Assembly: GCA_963768415.1 (NCBI GenBank)
Contig: CAVYHX010000007.1
Span: 4,105 to 68,104, forward strand
Reading direction: 5' to 3'
Source: CAVYHX01 sp963768415
GTDB taxonomy: Bacteria; Pseudomonadota; Gammaproteobacteria; UBA9214
Length of the DNA stretch: 64,000 nt
Shown one piece after another: positions 17,313-28,200 of the stretch. Below the pieces are notes generated by a model. That model saw nothing but the letters and a program-made list of their open reading frames with translations, ran no database searches and was not told the DNA's origin. Numbering within the stretch: position 1 is the first letter of the stretch; the number at the start of each line of letters is the position of its first letter. The translations under genes were made by a program, and so were the position numbers.

Positions 17313-17621
17313 GACGCTACTCCTTTCCTTTAGCCGCTATGTGTTGCAATAAAACCTCTGCAGGACTGTTGCGCGTGAATAATTCACCCGAAGTATACTC
17401 TGGAAGTGCAGGGTGTGGCAGCCTGGTCCGGGCCTGCAACAGTTGCCAATACACTTCGACTGCCTGATCAGCTTCACGGTCAGCATACTCGGCATATAAC
17501 TGCTTATGCGCCGGTCATCTATAGCTCTTTTGTGATCCGGTTATGTCTTGTTCAAACTACTCCCAAATCTTCAGGATACGGGTACAATATCTGCTGTTTG
17601 ATTTCAGCATAACGTCTGGAG
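17313..17621. other. Intergenic region between adh and terC
   Basis: Divergent promoters must lie here. TACAAT near 17584 is a possible -10 element for terC. I looked for a yybP-ykoY manganese riboswitch, common before terC homologues, and did not recognise one. Confidence 0.3.
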
Positions 17622-18371
17622 ATGAATATGTTTGAATGGCTGGCAAACCCTGAAGCATGGGTGGCGCTCGGAACCTTAACGGCGCTCGAGATCGTTCTGG
17701 GTATAGATAACATCATCTTTATCTCAATCCTCGTGGGCCGCCTGCCCGAGCATCAGCGTAATTTCGGACGCAGAGTCGGACTCGGTCTGGCCATGTTTGC
17801 CCGCCTGGCCCTGTTGTTCTCCATAGTCTGGGTTATGGGATTGACCGAGCCATGGTTTACAGTACTGGATCACGTGATTTCAGGGCGTGATGTCATCCTG
17901 ATCGGCGGTGGATTATTTCTCCTCGCCAAGTCAACTCATGAAATTCATGTCAGCCTGGAAGGTGTAACCGAGAGTATTCAGGCACCAGTTGCAGTCAGCC
18001 TGGGTTCGGTGCTGGTCCAGATCGCCATTCTGGATATCGTCTTCTCGCTGGATTCGGTGATCACGGCCGTGGGACTGGTGGAGCATGTCTCCATCATGGC
18101 CATTGCGATCATCCTGGCCGTTGGCGTGATGCTGGTCGCGGCCAGGCCGATCGGGGATTTCGTGGACCAGCACCCGACCGTCAAGATACTTGCGCTTTCG
18201 TTCCTCATTCTGGTCGGTGTTACCCTGATCGCGGAAGGATTCGATGTCCATGTTCCGAAAGGCTACATCTATTTCTCCATGGCCTTCTCGATCCTTGTCG
18301 AGATGCTCAATATCCGCATGCGCAGGAAACGGGCGGTGCCCCTGGTCTTGCACAAAAAGCTGGAAGAATAA
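17622..18371 (+). CDS. TerC family integral membrane protein
   Basis: 249 residues with the TerC fold: an N-terminal ALEIVLGIDNIIFISIL and a second copy of the acidic membrane motif, VQIAILDIVFSLDSVI, about 110 residues later. About seven hydrophobic helices can be traced. TerC proteins such as Alx and YkoY export manganese or help load metals into exported proteins; tellurite resistance is only a historical label. The paired Asp residues in the two repeats are the proposed metal path. It is followed after 123 bp by a permease gene on the same strand. The start ATG 17622 has GGAGA nearby. Confidence 0.85.
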   Translation: MNMFEWLANPEAWVALGTLTALEIVLGIDNIIFISILVGRLPEHQRNFGRRVGLGLAMFARLALLFSIVWVMGLTEPWFTVLDHVISGRDVILIGGGLFLLAKSTHEIHVSLEGVTESIQAPVAVSLGSVLVQIAILDIVFSLDSVITAVGLVEHVSIMAIAIILAVGVMLVAARPIGDFVDQHPTVKILALSFLILVGVTLIAEGFDVHVPKGYIYFSMAFSILVEMLNIRMRRKRAVPLVLHKKLEE

Positions 18372-18494
18372 CCTCGCCGGCGCCAGCAAGCTGCACAACC
18401 TGTGTTAACTGCCCGAGCCATGCAATTATGCAATCTATACATTTGATTGAACATTACATGGACAGGGAGCATCTATATAAGCACAATTCACAGG

Positions 18495-19598
18495 ATGAAC
18501 CCCATTCCTGAATCATCGGGCGACAAGGCGTTTCTGACCCGGGCGCTTGAGATCACCATACGCATCGGCGTAATCCTGCTGCTGGCAGCCATGTGCTTCC
18601 AGATCGTACGGCCATTCCTTATCCCCGTGCTCTGGGGCATCATCATCGCCGTTGCGGTATATCCCGCTTACCAGTGGCTTGAGTCGGCACTGAAGGGCAG
18701 GCCACGGCTCGCGGCGCTGTGCGTCTCGCTCGTATTGCTGGTGATCCTGCTCGTGCCCACCGTGATGCTGGCCGACACGCTGGTTGACACCGTTCGTATC
18801 CTGGCGAAAAAGCTGCAGGCCGGTACACTGGAGGTGCCGCCGCCACCGGCGAGTGTGGTCACCTGGCCGCTCATCGGCGAACCCCTGGATACTTTCTGGC
18901 GCGCCGCTTCGGAGAATCTTGCGTCAGCACTCAAGCCGGTAACGCCGCAACTCAAGGCCTTCGGCACCTGGCTGCTGGCCAGTGCCGCGCAGGCCGGTCT
19001 CGGCATCCTGCAGTTCCTTGCTGCCATAATCATCTCCGGCATGCTGCTGGCATACACGCAACTCGGCGCCCGGACGGCGCGCGCGCTGGGTATCCGGCTG
19101 GCCGGAGACCAGGGCGCCGACTACATCGACGTCGCCGAGGAAACGGTGCGGAGTGTGACCCGCGGGATCCTTGGTGTGTCACTCATCCAGTCGCTGCTGG
19201 CAGGGCTTGGCTTCCTGTTCGCCGGCATACCCGGTGCCGGGCTGTGGGCGTTTATTGCCCTGTTTCTCAGCGTTATCCAGATCGGCGTCATTCCTGTCAC
19301 CCTGCCGATGGTGATCTACGTGTTCGCCACCGCCGACACCACTACCGCGATTGTTTTCCTGGTCTGGAATATCTTCGTCAGCACAATCGACAATCTACTC
19401 AAGCCTGTCCTGCTCGGACGGGGTGTCAGGGTTCCCATGCTCGTCATCTTCGCCGGCTCGATCGGCGGCTTCATCAGCCTGGGTATTATCGGACTGTTCA
19501 CGGGAGCGGTTGTACTGGCACTCGGTTACAAGTTGTTTATGGCCTGGCTGGAGGGATCAGTGATACCGGCACAACCCCGGGAAGATGCGGAAAGCTGA
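18495..19598 (+). CDS. AI-2E family transporter (PerM-like permease)
   Basis: 367 residues from ATG 18495 (MNPIPESSGDK); an upstream in-frame ATG at 18447 is less likely because the extension is not hydrophobic or conserved-looking. Hydrophobic segments occur at IRIGVILLLAAMCFQIVRPF, IIIAVAVYPAYQW and LCVSLVLLVILLVPTV. A second group of helices follows, ending with DNLLKPVLLGRG and VIFAGSIGGFISLGIIGLFT. The DNxLKP motif before the last helices is a hallmark of the family. Members export small molecules, the AI-2 signal in one case, or act as Na+/H+ antiporters. The specific substrate here is unknown. Confidence 0.8.
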   Translation: MNPIPESSGDKAFLTRALEITIRIGVILLLAAMCFQIVRPFLIPVLWGIIIAVAVYPAYQWLESALKGRPRLAALCVSLVLLVILLVPTVMLADTLVDTVRILAKKLQAGTLEVPPPPASVVTWPLIGEPLDTFWRAASENLASALKPVTPQLKAFGTWLLASAAQAGLGILQFLAAIIISGMLLAYTQLGARTARALGIRLAGDQGADYIDVAEETVRSVTRGILGVSLIQSLLAGLGFLFAGIPGAGLWAFIALFLSVIQIGVIPVTLPMVIYVFATADTTTAIVFLVWNIFVSTIDNLLKPVLLGRGVRVPMLVIFAGSIGGFISLGIIGLFTGAVVLALGYKLFMAWLEGSVIPAQPREDAES

Positions 19599-19698
19599 CC
19601 GCTCACCTTCTTCAATGCCGCCTGGCGGCGCTGGGACTCCGCCTCTGGTAGGACCGGCGTGATAATTACGCATTCTCTACCCGCAGGAAATCCTGATT

Positions 19699-20496
19699 AT
19701 GTGGATCCGGACTGTCTGTAATCTTGCGTTTCAATTCAGTGAGTCGACCCCGTTGATCCTCATGCTGCGTCCCCGCAGTGGTATACAGCAGTGGGTGGCA
19801 CGGGAAGCCTATACTTTATCGCCAAGTGTTCCGGTGGAGGAGTATACGGACATCTTCAGCAATCTTTGTCAGCGCATGGTCGCACCGGCCGGAGAGTTTT
19901 CTGTCCATACCACGGCCGATGTAATGACTGCGGATGTCGTCGAAAAAGCCCCGGGTGCCTGCTTTGTGGAAATTCAGAATCTGCCGGATACGGTGCTGTT
20001 GTATTTGCTTCCCAGCCGCTATTGCGAATCCGACCGGTTCGGTGATCTCGCCAGGGAGATAGTGGACGGGGTACAACCCGGCTATGATCAGGTGTACAGA
20101 ATCAGTGACTGGATCCGGAGCTCGATAAGGTACACACCCGGTTCCAGCGTATTCCCGCTTTCCGCTGTCGAGGTGAATGTACAGGGCGAAGGCGTGTGTC
20201 GCGACCTCGCCCATCTGGGCATCGCTCTGTGCCGCAGTATCAGTATCCCCGCACGCCTGGTGGTGGGATTCCTTTACGGGCTTGAGCCGATGGATCTGCA
20301 TGCATGGTTCGAAGCGTACGTTGGCGGCCGCTGGTACACATTCGATCCCACGGAAGACGTTGTTCGTGGCGGGCGGCTTGCAGTGGCCTACGGCCGCGAT
20401 GCAGCTGATGTGTCGGTCTATCATCAATTTGGTCCGCCGGCTATTTTCAGCGCTATGGACGTGCGCGTGGAGTTGCTGGCGAGTCCGCCAGGCTGA
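19699..20496 (+). CDS. Transglutaminase-like cysteine peptidase, Anbu-associated
   Basis: 265 residues. The catalytic triad is visible: Cys167 in GEGVCRDLAHL, His201 in DLHAWFEAY and Asp216 in FDPTED. The N-terminal half forms the beta-rich extension usual in bacterial transglutaminase-like proteins. Such proteins are mostly peptidases, or act on gamma-glutamyl or isopeptide bonds. The gene lies 178 bp upstream of the Anbu protease gene on the same strand and faces an array of ATP-grasp, alpha-E and further transglutaminase genes. That context ties it to the proposed peptide-tag metabolism of such loci. The frame is intact. Confidence 0.82.
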   Translation: MWIRTVCNLAFQFSESTPLILMLRPRSGIQQWVAREAYTLSPSVPVEEYTDIFSNLCQRMVAPAGEFSVHTTADVMTADVVEKAPGACFVEIQNLPDTVLLYLLPSRYCESDRFGDLAREIVDGVQPGYDQVYRISDWIRSSIRYTPGSSVFPLSAVEVNVQGEGVCRDLAHLGIALCRSISIPARLVVGFLYGLEPMDLHAWFEAYVGGRWYTFDPTEDVVRGGRLAVAYGRDAADVSVYHQFGPPAIFSAMDVRVELLASPPG

Positions 20497-20674
20497 GGCG
20501 GGTGCCTCCAGGCTCAGCATATTCCTGACCCGGTTACAATAGTTAATCCGGATTAATGTCAGGTTGCCGGATTCAGGTTTGACCCGGTGGTTGGCCGCGT
20601 TTAGTCTACTCGTTACGGGCTGTGTGCCCGCAAGCTTTGAATATCTGCCACCTGCCACCGGTACCTGTTTTCGT

Positions 20675-21430
20675 ATGACTTACTGCGTTGCTATCTCACT
20701 TAAAGCAGGCCTTGTGTTTGCTTCGGATTCCCGTACCAATGCCGGTGTTGACCAGGTAAGCCAGTACGGCAAGTTGCATACCCTGGGTGTTTCCGGAGAG
20801 CGCCAGTTCGTCCTGCTGAGCGCCGGTAATCTCGCCACCACCCAGGCGGTACTGACGTATATCCGCCACGAACTCAAGGATAATCCCGATTGCCGCCTGT
20901 GCAAGGCGCGTTACATGGACGAGGTGGCGGACAACATCGGCGCGATCAGTCGCGAACAGCAAAATCGTTTTACCGGCAATGAGGGCGGTTCAGCCGGTTT
21001 CAGTCCAAAGGTGAGTTTTATTCTTGGCGGACAAATCCGCGGTGAGCCGCCCGCACTCTACCTGATCTATCCGGAAGGCAATCACATTACCACGTCACTT
21101 GCGACACCCTACCTGCAAATCGGTGAAACCAAGTATGGCAAGCCGATCCTCGACCGGATCATTACGCCGGAATCGAGCCTGGAGGATGCCGCGCGCTGTG
21201 CACTGGTTTCGATGGACTCGACCATGCAGAGCAACGTGACAGTCGGTCCACCCATCGAAATCCTGATCTATGAAAAGGACAGCCTGTCCCTGAACCGCTA
21301 TATGCGGCTGGATGAAAAACATCCCTATCTGATCGAACTCCGCAGCAGCTGGTCGACCAACATTCGCACGGCATTCAATTCGCTGCCGCGGTTCAACTGG
21401 GAGAGTGCCGGCCCGCCACCGGATGGATGA
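20675..21430 (+). CDS. Anbu-type proteasome-like protease
   Basis: 251 residues from ATG 20675. Removing Met leaves TYCVAISLKAGLVFASDSRT, giving the N-terminal Thr nucleophile and early conserved residues of proteasome beta-type subunits. An in-frame ATG 111 bp upstream would destroy that N-terminus. Anbu (ancestral beta subunit) proteins form ring or helical assemblies independent of classical proteasome partners. The locus here, with transglutaminases, ATP-grasp and alpha-E genes, is the known genomic company of Anbu. A role in degrading short peptides made by the neighbouring ATP-grasp enzymes has been proposed; the substrate is unproven. The frame is intact, with a palindromic repeat cluster directly after the stop. 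Confidence 0.88.
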   Translation: MTYCVAISLKAGLVFASDSRTNAGVDQVSQYGKLHTLGVSGERQFVLLSAGNLATTQAVLTYIRHELKDNPDCRLCKARYMDEVADNIGAISREQQNRFTGNEGGSAGFSPKVSFILGGQIRGEPPALYLIYPEGNHITTSLATPYLQIGETKYGKPILDRIITPESSLEDAARCALVSMDSTMQSNVTVGPPIEILIYEKDSLSLNRYMRLDEKHPYLIELRSSWSTNIRTAFNSLPRFNWESAGPPPDG

Positions 21431-21740
21431 TTTGGCCGAATGAATTCGGCCCTACAACAGTAATTTCCTTAGACGAGACGCATTCACTTTTGAAGGCACG
21501 GTTGATGGCCGAATGAATTCGACCCGATAAAGCGCCGGGCACAAGTGAATTCGGCCCTGCAACGGTAATCTCTCTAGACGAGACGCATTCATTTTGAACG
21601 TAAGGTTGTTGGCCGAATGAATTCGGCCCTGCAACGGGTATCTACTCACTCAATCAGACCTGTAGGGTCGAATTCATTCGACCGGTCATCCAGATGCAGT
21701 TGATGGCCGAATGAATTCGGCCCTGCAACGGGTATCTACT
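21430..21740. repeat. Cluster of GGCCGAAT/ATTCGGCC palindromic repeats
   Basis: At least four copies of an 18-bp palindrome, GGCCGAATGAATTCGGCC, lie between the Anbu and transglutaminase stops (near 21434, 21610 and 21702, with variants at 21509, 21549 and 21668). One copy (about 21666) has the GGTCGAAT..ATTCGACC form found at 15.9 kb. The text AGACGAGACGCATTC and a CGATAAAGCGCCGGGCACAA segment are shared with 15.8 kb. The palindromes may act as convergent terminators or as REP-like elements. Confidence 0.85.
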
Positions 21741-21744
21741 TGGC

Positions 21745-22665
21745 TCAGCCACCGGGCAGCTGCTGACCTGCCGGTGCAGCCGTTTCCGGCAGCGACTCCA
21801 TATCCACCGAGACCCGCGGTTGTTGCCCCGGGTCGCCGCCGAAGATTACACCCTTGAGCGGCGTCACATCGGCATAGTCGCGTCCCCAGGCCGTGGTGAT
21901 GTGCTGGTCCAGCGGCACCTTGTTGTTGGTGGGGTCGAAGTCGTGCCAGCCGACTTCCGGCAGGTACACCGAGAACCAGGCGTGTGATTCGTCGGCGCCG
22001 GGTTGCCGGGCCTGGCCGGGTGGCGGTACGGTCTGGATGTAGCCGCTTACATAGCGTGCGGGCAGGCCGAGACTGCGCAGGCAGGCGATGCACAGGTGGG
22101 CAAAATCCTGGCATACGCCGCGCCGGCTGGAGAGTACGTCGGCCAGGGGGGTGGAGACCGTGGAAAATCCAGGATCGTAGGCAAATTCATGGTGGACGCG
22201 TGCCATCAGGTCGTGCACCGCCTGCAGCAGTGGCCGGCCGGGCGGGAACGAGGCAGCGGCATACTCGGCCAGTTCCGGGGCGGCCGCTGCATGCGGTGAG
22301 CCGATCACGAACTGGCGGTTCATGCGCATGTCATCCGTGCGTGGATCCGCAAACCGGGTGCGCACTTCGTCCCAGGGCATGTCCTTCTCCAGTGCCAACC
22401 GGGCGGTGCCGGGACTGAGCAGAACCTCGCTGGTTGCGGTGACCGTCAATACCTGGTGCGACTGCTGGATGGAAAAATAGCTGACGTCGTTACCGAAGTA
22501 ATCCTCGTGCTCGGCGAGATCCACCGGCAGGGGATCGATCTGCAGGCGATGACCCAGGCACTGCTGGTTGGACAGGTTGCGCGGCCGCAGATGGGCCAGA
22601 TTGTGGCACAGGCTGACCGTGATCCCGTAGCGGTACTCGGTCGTGTGCACGACGCGGTATTTCAT
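21745..22665 (-). CDS. Transglutaminase-like family protein
   Basis: 306 residues, intact. The triad reads Cys185 in RRGVCQDFAHL, His228 in DESHAWFSVY and Asp244 in WHDFDPTNN. The N-terminus (MKYRVVHTTEYRYGITVSLC) is the usual bacterial transglutaminase N-terminal domain (PF08379). It overlaps the start of the locus order ATP-grasp/alpha-E gene by 4 bp (22662-22665), so the two are translationally coupled. This is the last gene of the minus-strand operon 21745-28602. Together with the transglutaminase at 19699 and the one fused to DUF2126, the locus has three transglutaminase domains. The likely activity is proteolysis or isopeptide processing of ATP-grasp products. Confidence 0.85.
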   Translation of the reverse strand: MKYRVVHTTEYRYGITVSLCHNLAHLRPRNLSNQQCLGHRLQIDPLPVDLAEHEDYFGNDVSYFSIQQSHQVLTVTATSEVLLSPGTARLALEKDMPWDEVRTRFADPRTDDMRMNRQFVIGSPHAAAAPELAEYAAASFPPGRPLLQAVHDLMARVHHEFAYDPGFSTVSTPLADVLSSRRGVCQDFAHLCIACLRSLGLPARYVSGYIQTVPPPGQARQPGADESHAWFSVYLPEVGWHDFDPTNNKVPLDQHITTAWGRDYADVTPLKGVIFGGDPGQQPRVSVDMESLPETAAPAGQQLPGG

Positions 22666-25204
22666 GGTTCTTCCTCGACCAGCTGATAGGGCCGCTGCGC
22701 GTGGGTGAAGTAGGTTGCCGTGAGGGCGTTGGAGGTTTCACTCAGGCTGTGGGCGAGACCGGCGAGCAGGGTATCGAGGCGTGGCCGGGTGCCGTTTTCC
22801 GTCTCCGCCAGCTCACCGGCGTTGGCGAGCTTGAGCTGCGTGGCGGCTTCCATCAGCAGCCGCATTTCCCGTTTGTAGGGGCGCCGCTCCTGTCCCGGCA
22901 GTGCGGCAAGATGCTGCCGGGCCGAGTTCAGCTGGTAGACGAGGGAGCGACTGTTGTTTTCATCCAGCAGCAGCAGGTCCAGCGTGGCTTCCAGCTCCGG
23001 GCGGCTCCGTATCCGGCGCCGGTAGAGAGTAAAGCTCTCGGCGACCGCCAGCAGCGATTCCAGCAACAGCACCTCGACCTGCGGCGCCACACCGCTGGTC
23101 AATACCGAGCGCAGCAGTGCAATCAGCAGCAGGGCCCGTTCGATGCGCCTGCCCAGGATGAGGAAGTGCCAGCCGAGGTCCCGGCTCATGCTTTCGCCGG
23201 CGGCACCGGCAATGGCCATCAGGGCGGTGATGATGCGGTCCAGGTTATCCTGCAGCGGCTGCAGGTCTTCATGACCGCCCTGTGCGAGTACCGACAGTTC
23301 ATCGCCGATGTCATTGAACACCCGGCGGGTATCGGCCGACATCAGGTTGCGCACGGCGTAGGATGCGTTGAGACAGTCCGCCAGATTGGCGGCCAGTGTG
23401 CCGGTGCGCTGGCGGTTGCTGATCAGGTCGATGAGCTCCGGCCAGTGGTGCGGCGAGCCGCGCCTGTGCCCCGTCACCCGTGAAGCCGGGGTAGGTCATG
23501 CTCATCTGGGTCAGTCCGCACAGCAGCATCTCCAGGACCGTCTGGTTGACCGGGTCGGCGACCTGCAGGGTCTCGTTGCGGCGGATATGTATGTTGCGTA
23601 GCAGCCGGATCATGTCCTCGGCGCGTTCGGCGTAGCGTGCCAGCCAGAACAGGTTTTCTGCGGCGACACCGGGCAGGGTCTCCTGCATCTGCGGTAGGCT
23701 GCCTTGCCGGTCGGTAGCAGGTGACGATCTGCTCGGGTTCCGAGGCCAGTACCCAGGTGTCCTTGCTGATGGCCCCGCCTGGTTGGAGACCATGCGGCTG
23801 GCCGGTGTCTCGCCGACACGGGTCAGTCCGCCCGGCATGACCATGTAACTGTTCTGGCCGGCTGCCAGAAAGGTGCGCAGGATGCTCTGGTGCGGATACA
23901 GCAGCCCGTCGCGCAGTGTCGGTGTCGATGACGGAGCAGCTGTTCCTGCGCGACATAGCGGTGCGGCTGTGCCCTGGATCCGCGCACGCCATTCCGTCTG
24001 TCCGGTGGCATCGAGCTGGTCGCCGAATACCGGAAGGCTGGTGCTGCCGGAGCGGGTGATCGGCCGCAGTACCAGGGTGGACAGGTTGGCCAGGACATAG
24101 TCAAGCTCGCGCTGCTGTCCGCACCACCAGGTGGCGATCGAGGGCAGGCGCAGTTCCTGTCCCAGCAGGTGCCTGGACAGGCGGGGCAGAAAGGCCATCA
24201 GGCCGGGACTTTCCAGGATCCCCGCGCCGAGTGGATTGGCGATGGCAACGCGTCCGCAGCGCACCGCCTCCACCAGCCCGGGGACACCGAGCAGGGAATC
24301 GGGGCGCAGTTCCAGCGGATCGCAATAGTAGTCGTCGACACGCCGAAGGATGACATCCACCGGCTCCAGTCCGCTGACGGACTTGAGCCAGACACGCCCG
24401 TCGCGCACCGTCAGGTTGGCGCCCTCGATGAGGGTGTAATCGAGGTAGTTGGACAGGTAGAGGTGTTCGAAATAGGTTTCGTTGTGGGGTCCGGGGGTCA
24501 TGATCACCACGCGCGGATCGGCCTGCCCGGCGGCCGGTGCCAGTCCCGCCAGTGACTCGCGTACGCGCCGGAAAGAAGGGGGCCAGCCGGTGCGGGTGGG
24601 AGTCGCGAAACAGGCTCGGTAACAGGCGTGACATGACGGTGCGGTTTTCCAGCGCATAACCCATTCCGGACGGGGCCTGGGTGCGGTCCTTGAGGACCCG
24701 GAAACGGCCGTCTGCGCTGCGCACCAGATCGACGCCGTACAGGGTCAGTCCCGGTGTCTTGCCGGGCGGGGGTACCACGCAAGGGCGGTGGTAGCCCGGG
24801 TGGGCGAAGACCAGGTCCGGCGGGATCAGGCCTTCCCTGATCAGGCTGCAGGGACCGTAGAGATCGCGCAGGATCAGGTTCAGCAGTTCCGCGCGCTGGA
24901 TCAGGCCGGCCTCGATCCCGGCCCATTCACTGCTGCTGATGAGCAGCGGTACCGGGTCGAGCTGCCAGGGCCGGTTGAGGCCGTCCTGTACACCATAGAT
25001 ATTGTACGTGGCACCGTCGCTGCGCAGCATGCGCACGGTGTCCTGCTGGCGCTGCTGCAGTACCTCGGGGCCCATGGTATCCAGCGCGTCGATGACGTAG
25101 CGCCAGTGCTTGCGCACCTTGCCCGATTCGGTGCACATCTCGTCGTAACCGGTCGGCGGCTCCTGGTAGACCGGGGTGGCGGGATTGCGGATGGGCGTAT
25201 TCAT
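22662..25204 (-). CDS. Circularly permuted ATP-grasp plus alpha-E fusion protein, frameshifted
   Basis: About 847 residues after correction. N-terminal frame (25204 to about 24600): MNTPIRNPATP, then GATYNIYGVQDGL, LILRDLYGPCSLIREG, LTLYGVDLVRSADGRF, the circularly permuted ATP-grasp family (PF14403 and relatives). A shift near 24600 moves to DPRVVIMTPGPHNETYFEH, LIEGANLTVRDGRVWLK, LPSIATWWCGQQRELDYV. Small shifts occur between 23960 and 23690. The alpha-E domain begins at AENLFWLARYAERAEDMIRL and resumes in a third frame from about 23480 to the stop at 22662. ATP-grasp enzymes ligate carboxylates to amines via acyl phosphate; alpha-E is a helical partner of unknown chemistry. It begins 11 bp after the TG-DUF2126 gene and overlaps the next by 4 bp. 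Confidence 0.78.
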
Positions 25205-25214
25205 GGTGTGCGCA

Positions 25215-28200
25215 TCAGTCGCAACTATTGCGGAATCTCAGGTCCAGGGTGCCGGGATACTCCGGGTTGATTTCTTCAGCCGGGGGCGCCATGGGTCCCG
25301 GCACATGCCCGTCGGAAAAAAACTTCGCCAGCTGCGCATACTGCGGCGGTGGCGTGCGCGCGGCGGCGCTGTGGCCAAAATCCCAGAAGCGGCTGCCGCG
25401 GCGGGTTTCGGCCGCGTAGGCATTGATCGGAAACACATCGTAGTGCCGCCCGCCGGGGTGTGTCACATGGTAGGTGCAGCCGCCGATGGAACGCCCGTTC
25501 CAGGTGTCGATGATATCGAATACCAGCGGGGAGTGGATACCGATGGTGGGGTGCAGTGCCGAGGGTGGCTGCCAGGCACGGAAGCGCACCCCTGCCACGT
25601 ACTCGCCATGGGTGCCGGTGCCGCGCAGTGGCACACGGCGGCCGTTGCAGGCCACCACGTAGCGTGCGTCTTTCAGTCCGGTGACCTTGACCTGCACGCG
25701 CTCCACCGAGGAGTCGACGAAGCGCGCCGTGCCCAGGCTGCTCATCTCCTCGCCCAGTACATGCCAGGGCTCGAGGGCGGCGTTGATGTCCAGGCGGATG
25801 TCCTGCACGCTGACCGACCCGTAGTGGGGAAAGCGGAACTCCAGGAACGGTTCCAGCCATTCCAGCTGGAACGGATAACCGGCCTGCTGCAGTTCACACA
25901 CCATGTCCTTCATGTCGGCCCACACATAGTGGGGCAGCATGAAGCGGTCATGCAGCTCTGTGCCCCAGCGCACCAGCCGGTGCCGGTAGGGCTGCTTCCA
26001 GAAGCGCGCGACCAGGGTGCGCAGCAACAGCATCTGCACCAGGCTCATGCGCGCATGCGGCGGCATCTCGAAGGCGCGGAATTCGACCAGGCCCAGACGT
26101 CCTGTCGATGAGTCGGGCGAGTAGAGCTTGTCGATGCAGAATTCCGCGCGATGCGTGTTGCCGGTGATATCCACCAGCAGGTTGCGCAGCAGCCGGTCCA
26201 CCAGCCAGGGCTGGGGGACTTCGCCCGCGGGCATCTGTTGAAAGGCGATTTCCAGTTCGTAGAGGTTTTCGTCCCGGGCCTCGTCGACCCGCGGGGCCTG
26301 GCTGGTCGGGCCGATGAACATGCCGGAGAACAGGGTCGACAGGCCGGGGTGGTGCTGCCAGTAGGTCAGCAGGCTGCGCAGCAGGTCGGGACGCCGCAGG
26401 AACGGACTGTCGGCCGGGGTGGCGCCACCGAGGGTGACATGGTTGCCGCCGCCGGTGCCGGTGTGGCGGCCGTCGAGCATGAATTTTTCCGTCCCCAGCC
26501 GGGCCAGGCGTGCCTCTGCGTAGAGGATCCCGGTATGTTCGACCAGCTCCTCCCAGGTGTGCGCCGGGTGAATGTTGACCTCGATCACGCCCGGGTCCGG
26601 GGTCACGGCCAGCTTGCATATGCGCCAGTCCCGCGGCGGTTCGTAACCGACAATGCGCACCGGCATCTCCAGCTGGACGGCCGTCAGTTCCACCGCAGCA
26701 AGCAGATCCAGGTAATGCTCCAGGTGGGTAAGGGGCGGCAGGAATACCTGCAGCATGCCCTTGCGGGCCTCGACGCACAGGGCGGTGTGGATCACCTCGA
26801 TGCGTTGGTGCGTGCGCGTGCCGTTGTCCGCCGGTTCCTGTTGCCTGATTTCCGGGTGGTCCTCCGGTGCCGCCTCGATACGACTGAAACGGCGGGTCAC
26901 CTCGCTGTAGTAGTCACCCAGTTCCGGCCGCGGTTCGAACAGGTCACGTTCCGGTTCGATATCGCGTTCTTCTTCAGCTACCCAGGGCAGGGCGTCCAGC
27001 GGCAGGCGCAATCCCATGGGCGAATCGCCGGGTGTCAGGAACATGTGGCCGCGCCGAAAGCTCCAGGTACAGCTTTGCCAGGCGTTACGGGCAGTATCCC
27101 AGCGCAGCGGCAGGGCATAGCCGGCGGGTTTGCCCAGATCGCCGGCGAGCAGTTCCACCAGCCGGCGCCGCTCGTCCGGTTTTTTCAGGTCCGTGCCGAG
27201 CAGGTCCACATTGACCGGCTGGCCGCCGTCCTTCCACAGGTAGTAGAGGGTGTCTTCATAGGCGGGGAGCAGGTAGCGTTCCGCCAGGCCCAGCTGGCGG
27301 GTCAGCTGGGTTGCGAACCGTTGCGCTGCCTCCGGCCCGCAGCCGTAATCGATGCCGTCGCGCGCAATCAGTTCCGGGTCGCGCCACACCGGCTGGCCAT
27401 CGACACGCCAGAAGCAGTTCAGCGACCAGCGCGGTACCGGTTCACCCGGGTACCATTTGCCCTGGCCATAGTGCAACAGGCCACCGGGTGCAAAACGCCG
27501 CCACAGGCGCAGCAGCAGGTCGCCGGCCAGCGCGCGCTTGTGCGTGCCGAGTGCGGCATCATTCCACTGCGGCGATTCCATGTCATCGATGGACACGAAG
27601 GTCGGTTCGCCGCCGAGGGTGAGGCGCACGTCGTCCGCGGCCAGGTCGGCATCGACCTTGCGTCCCAGGGCCTCGATGGTTTCCCACTGCGTTTCGCTGT
27701 AGGGCTTGGTGACGCGCGGGTCCTCGTGGATGCGCTGCACGTGGTTGTGGAAGCGGAATTCCACCTCGCACTCATCGGTCGCGCCGGTGATCGGTGCGGC
27801 GCTGACCGGGTGGGGCGTGCAGGCCAGCGGGATATGACCCTCGCCGGCGAACAGGCCCGAGGTCGGATCCAGTCCCAGCCAGCCGGCGCCCGGTATGTAG
27901 ACCTCGGCCCAGGCATGCAGGTCGGTGAAGTCGTGATCGGTGCCGGCGGGACCTTCCAGCGGTTTTTCGTCCGGCGTCAGTTGCAGCAGGTAGCCGGAGA
28001 CGAAGCGTGCCGCCAGTCCGAGGTGACGCAGGATCTGCTACCAGCAGCCAGCCGGTGTCGCGACACGAACCCAGGGCCTTGTCGAGAGTCTCCTCGCAGT
28101 TCTGGATGCCCGGCTCCATGCGGATGGTGTAGTCGATGTCATGTTCCAGCCGCTGGTTGAGATCCACCAGAAAGTTATTCACCTCGCGCCGGGACCGGTC

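Noticed and set aside
17313..17621. Manganese (yybP-ykoY) riboswitch before terC
   Set aside because: I could not find the conserved core or hairpins expected of that class.
26151..28160. 669-codon open frame on the plus strand
   Set aside because: It lies antisense to the TG-DUF2126 gene, has no recognisable motif, and arises from the high GC content of that gene.
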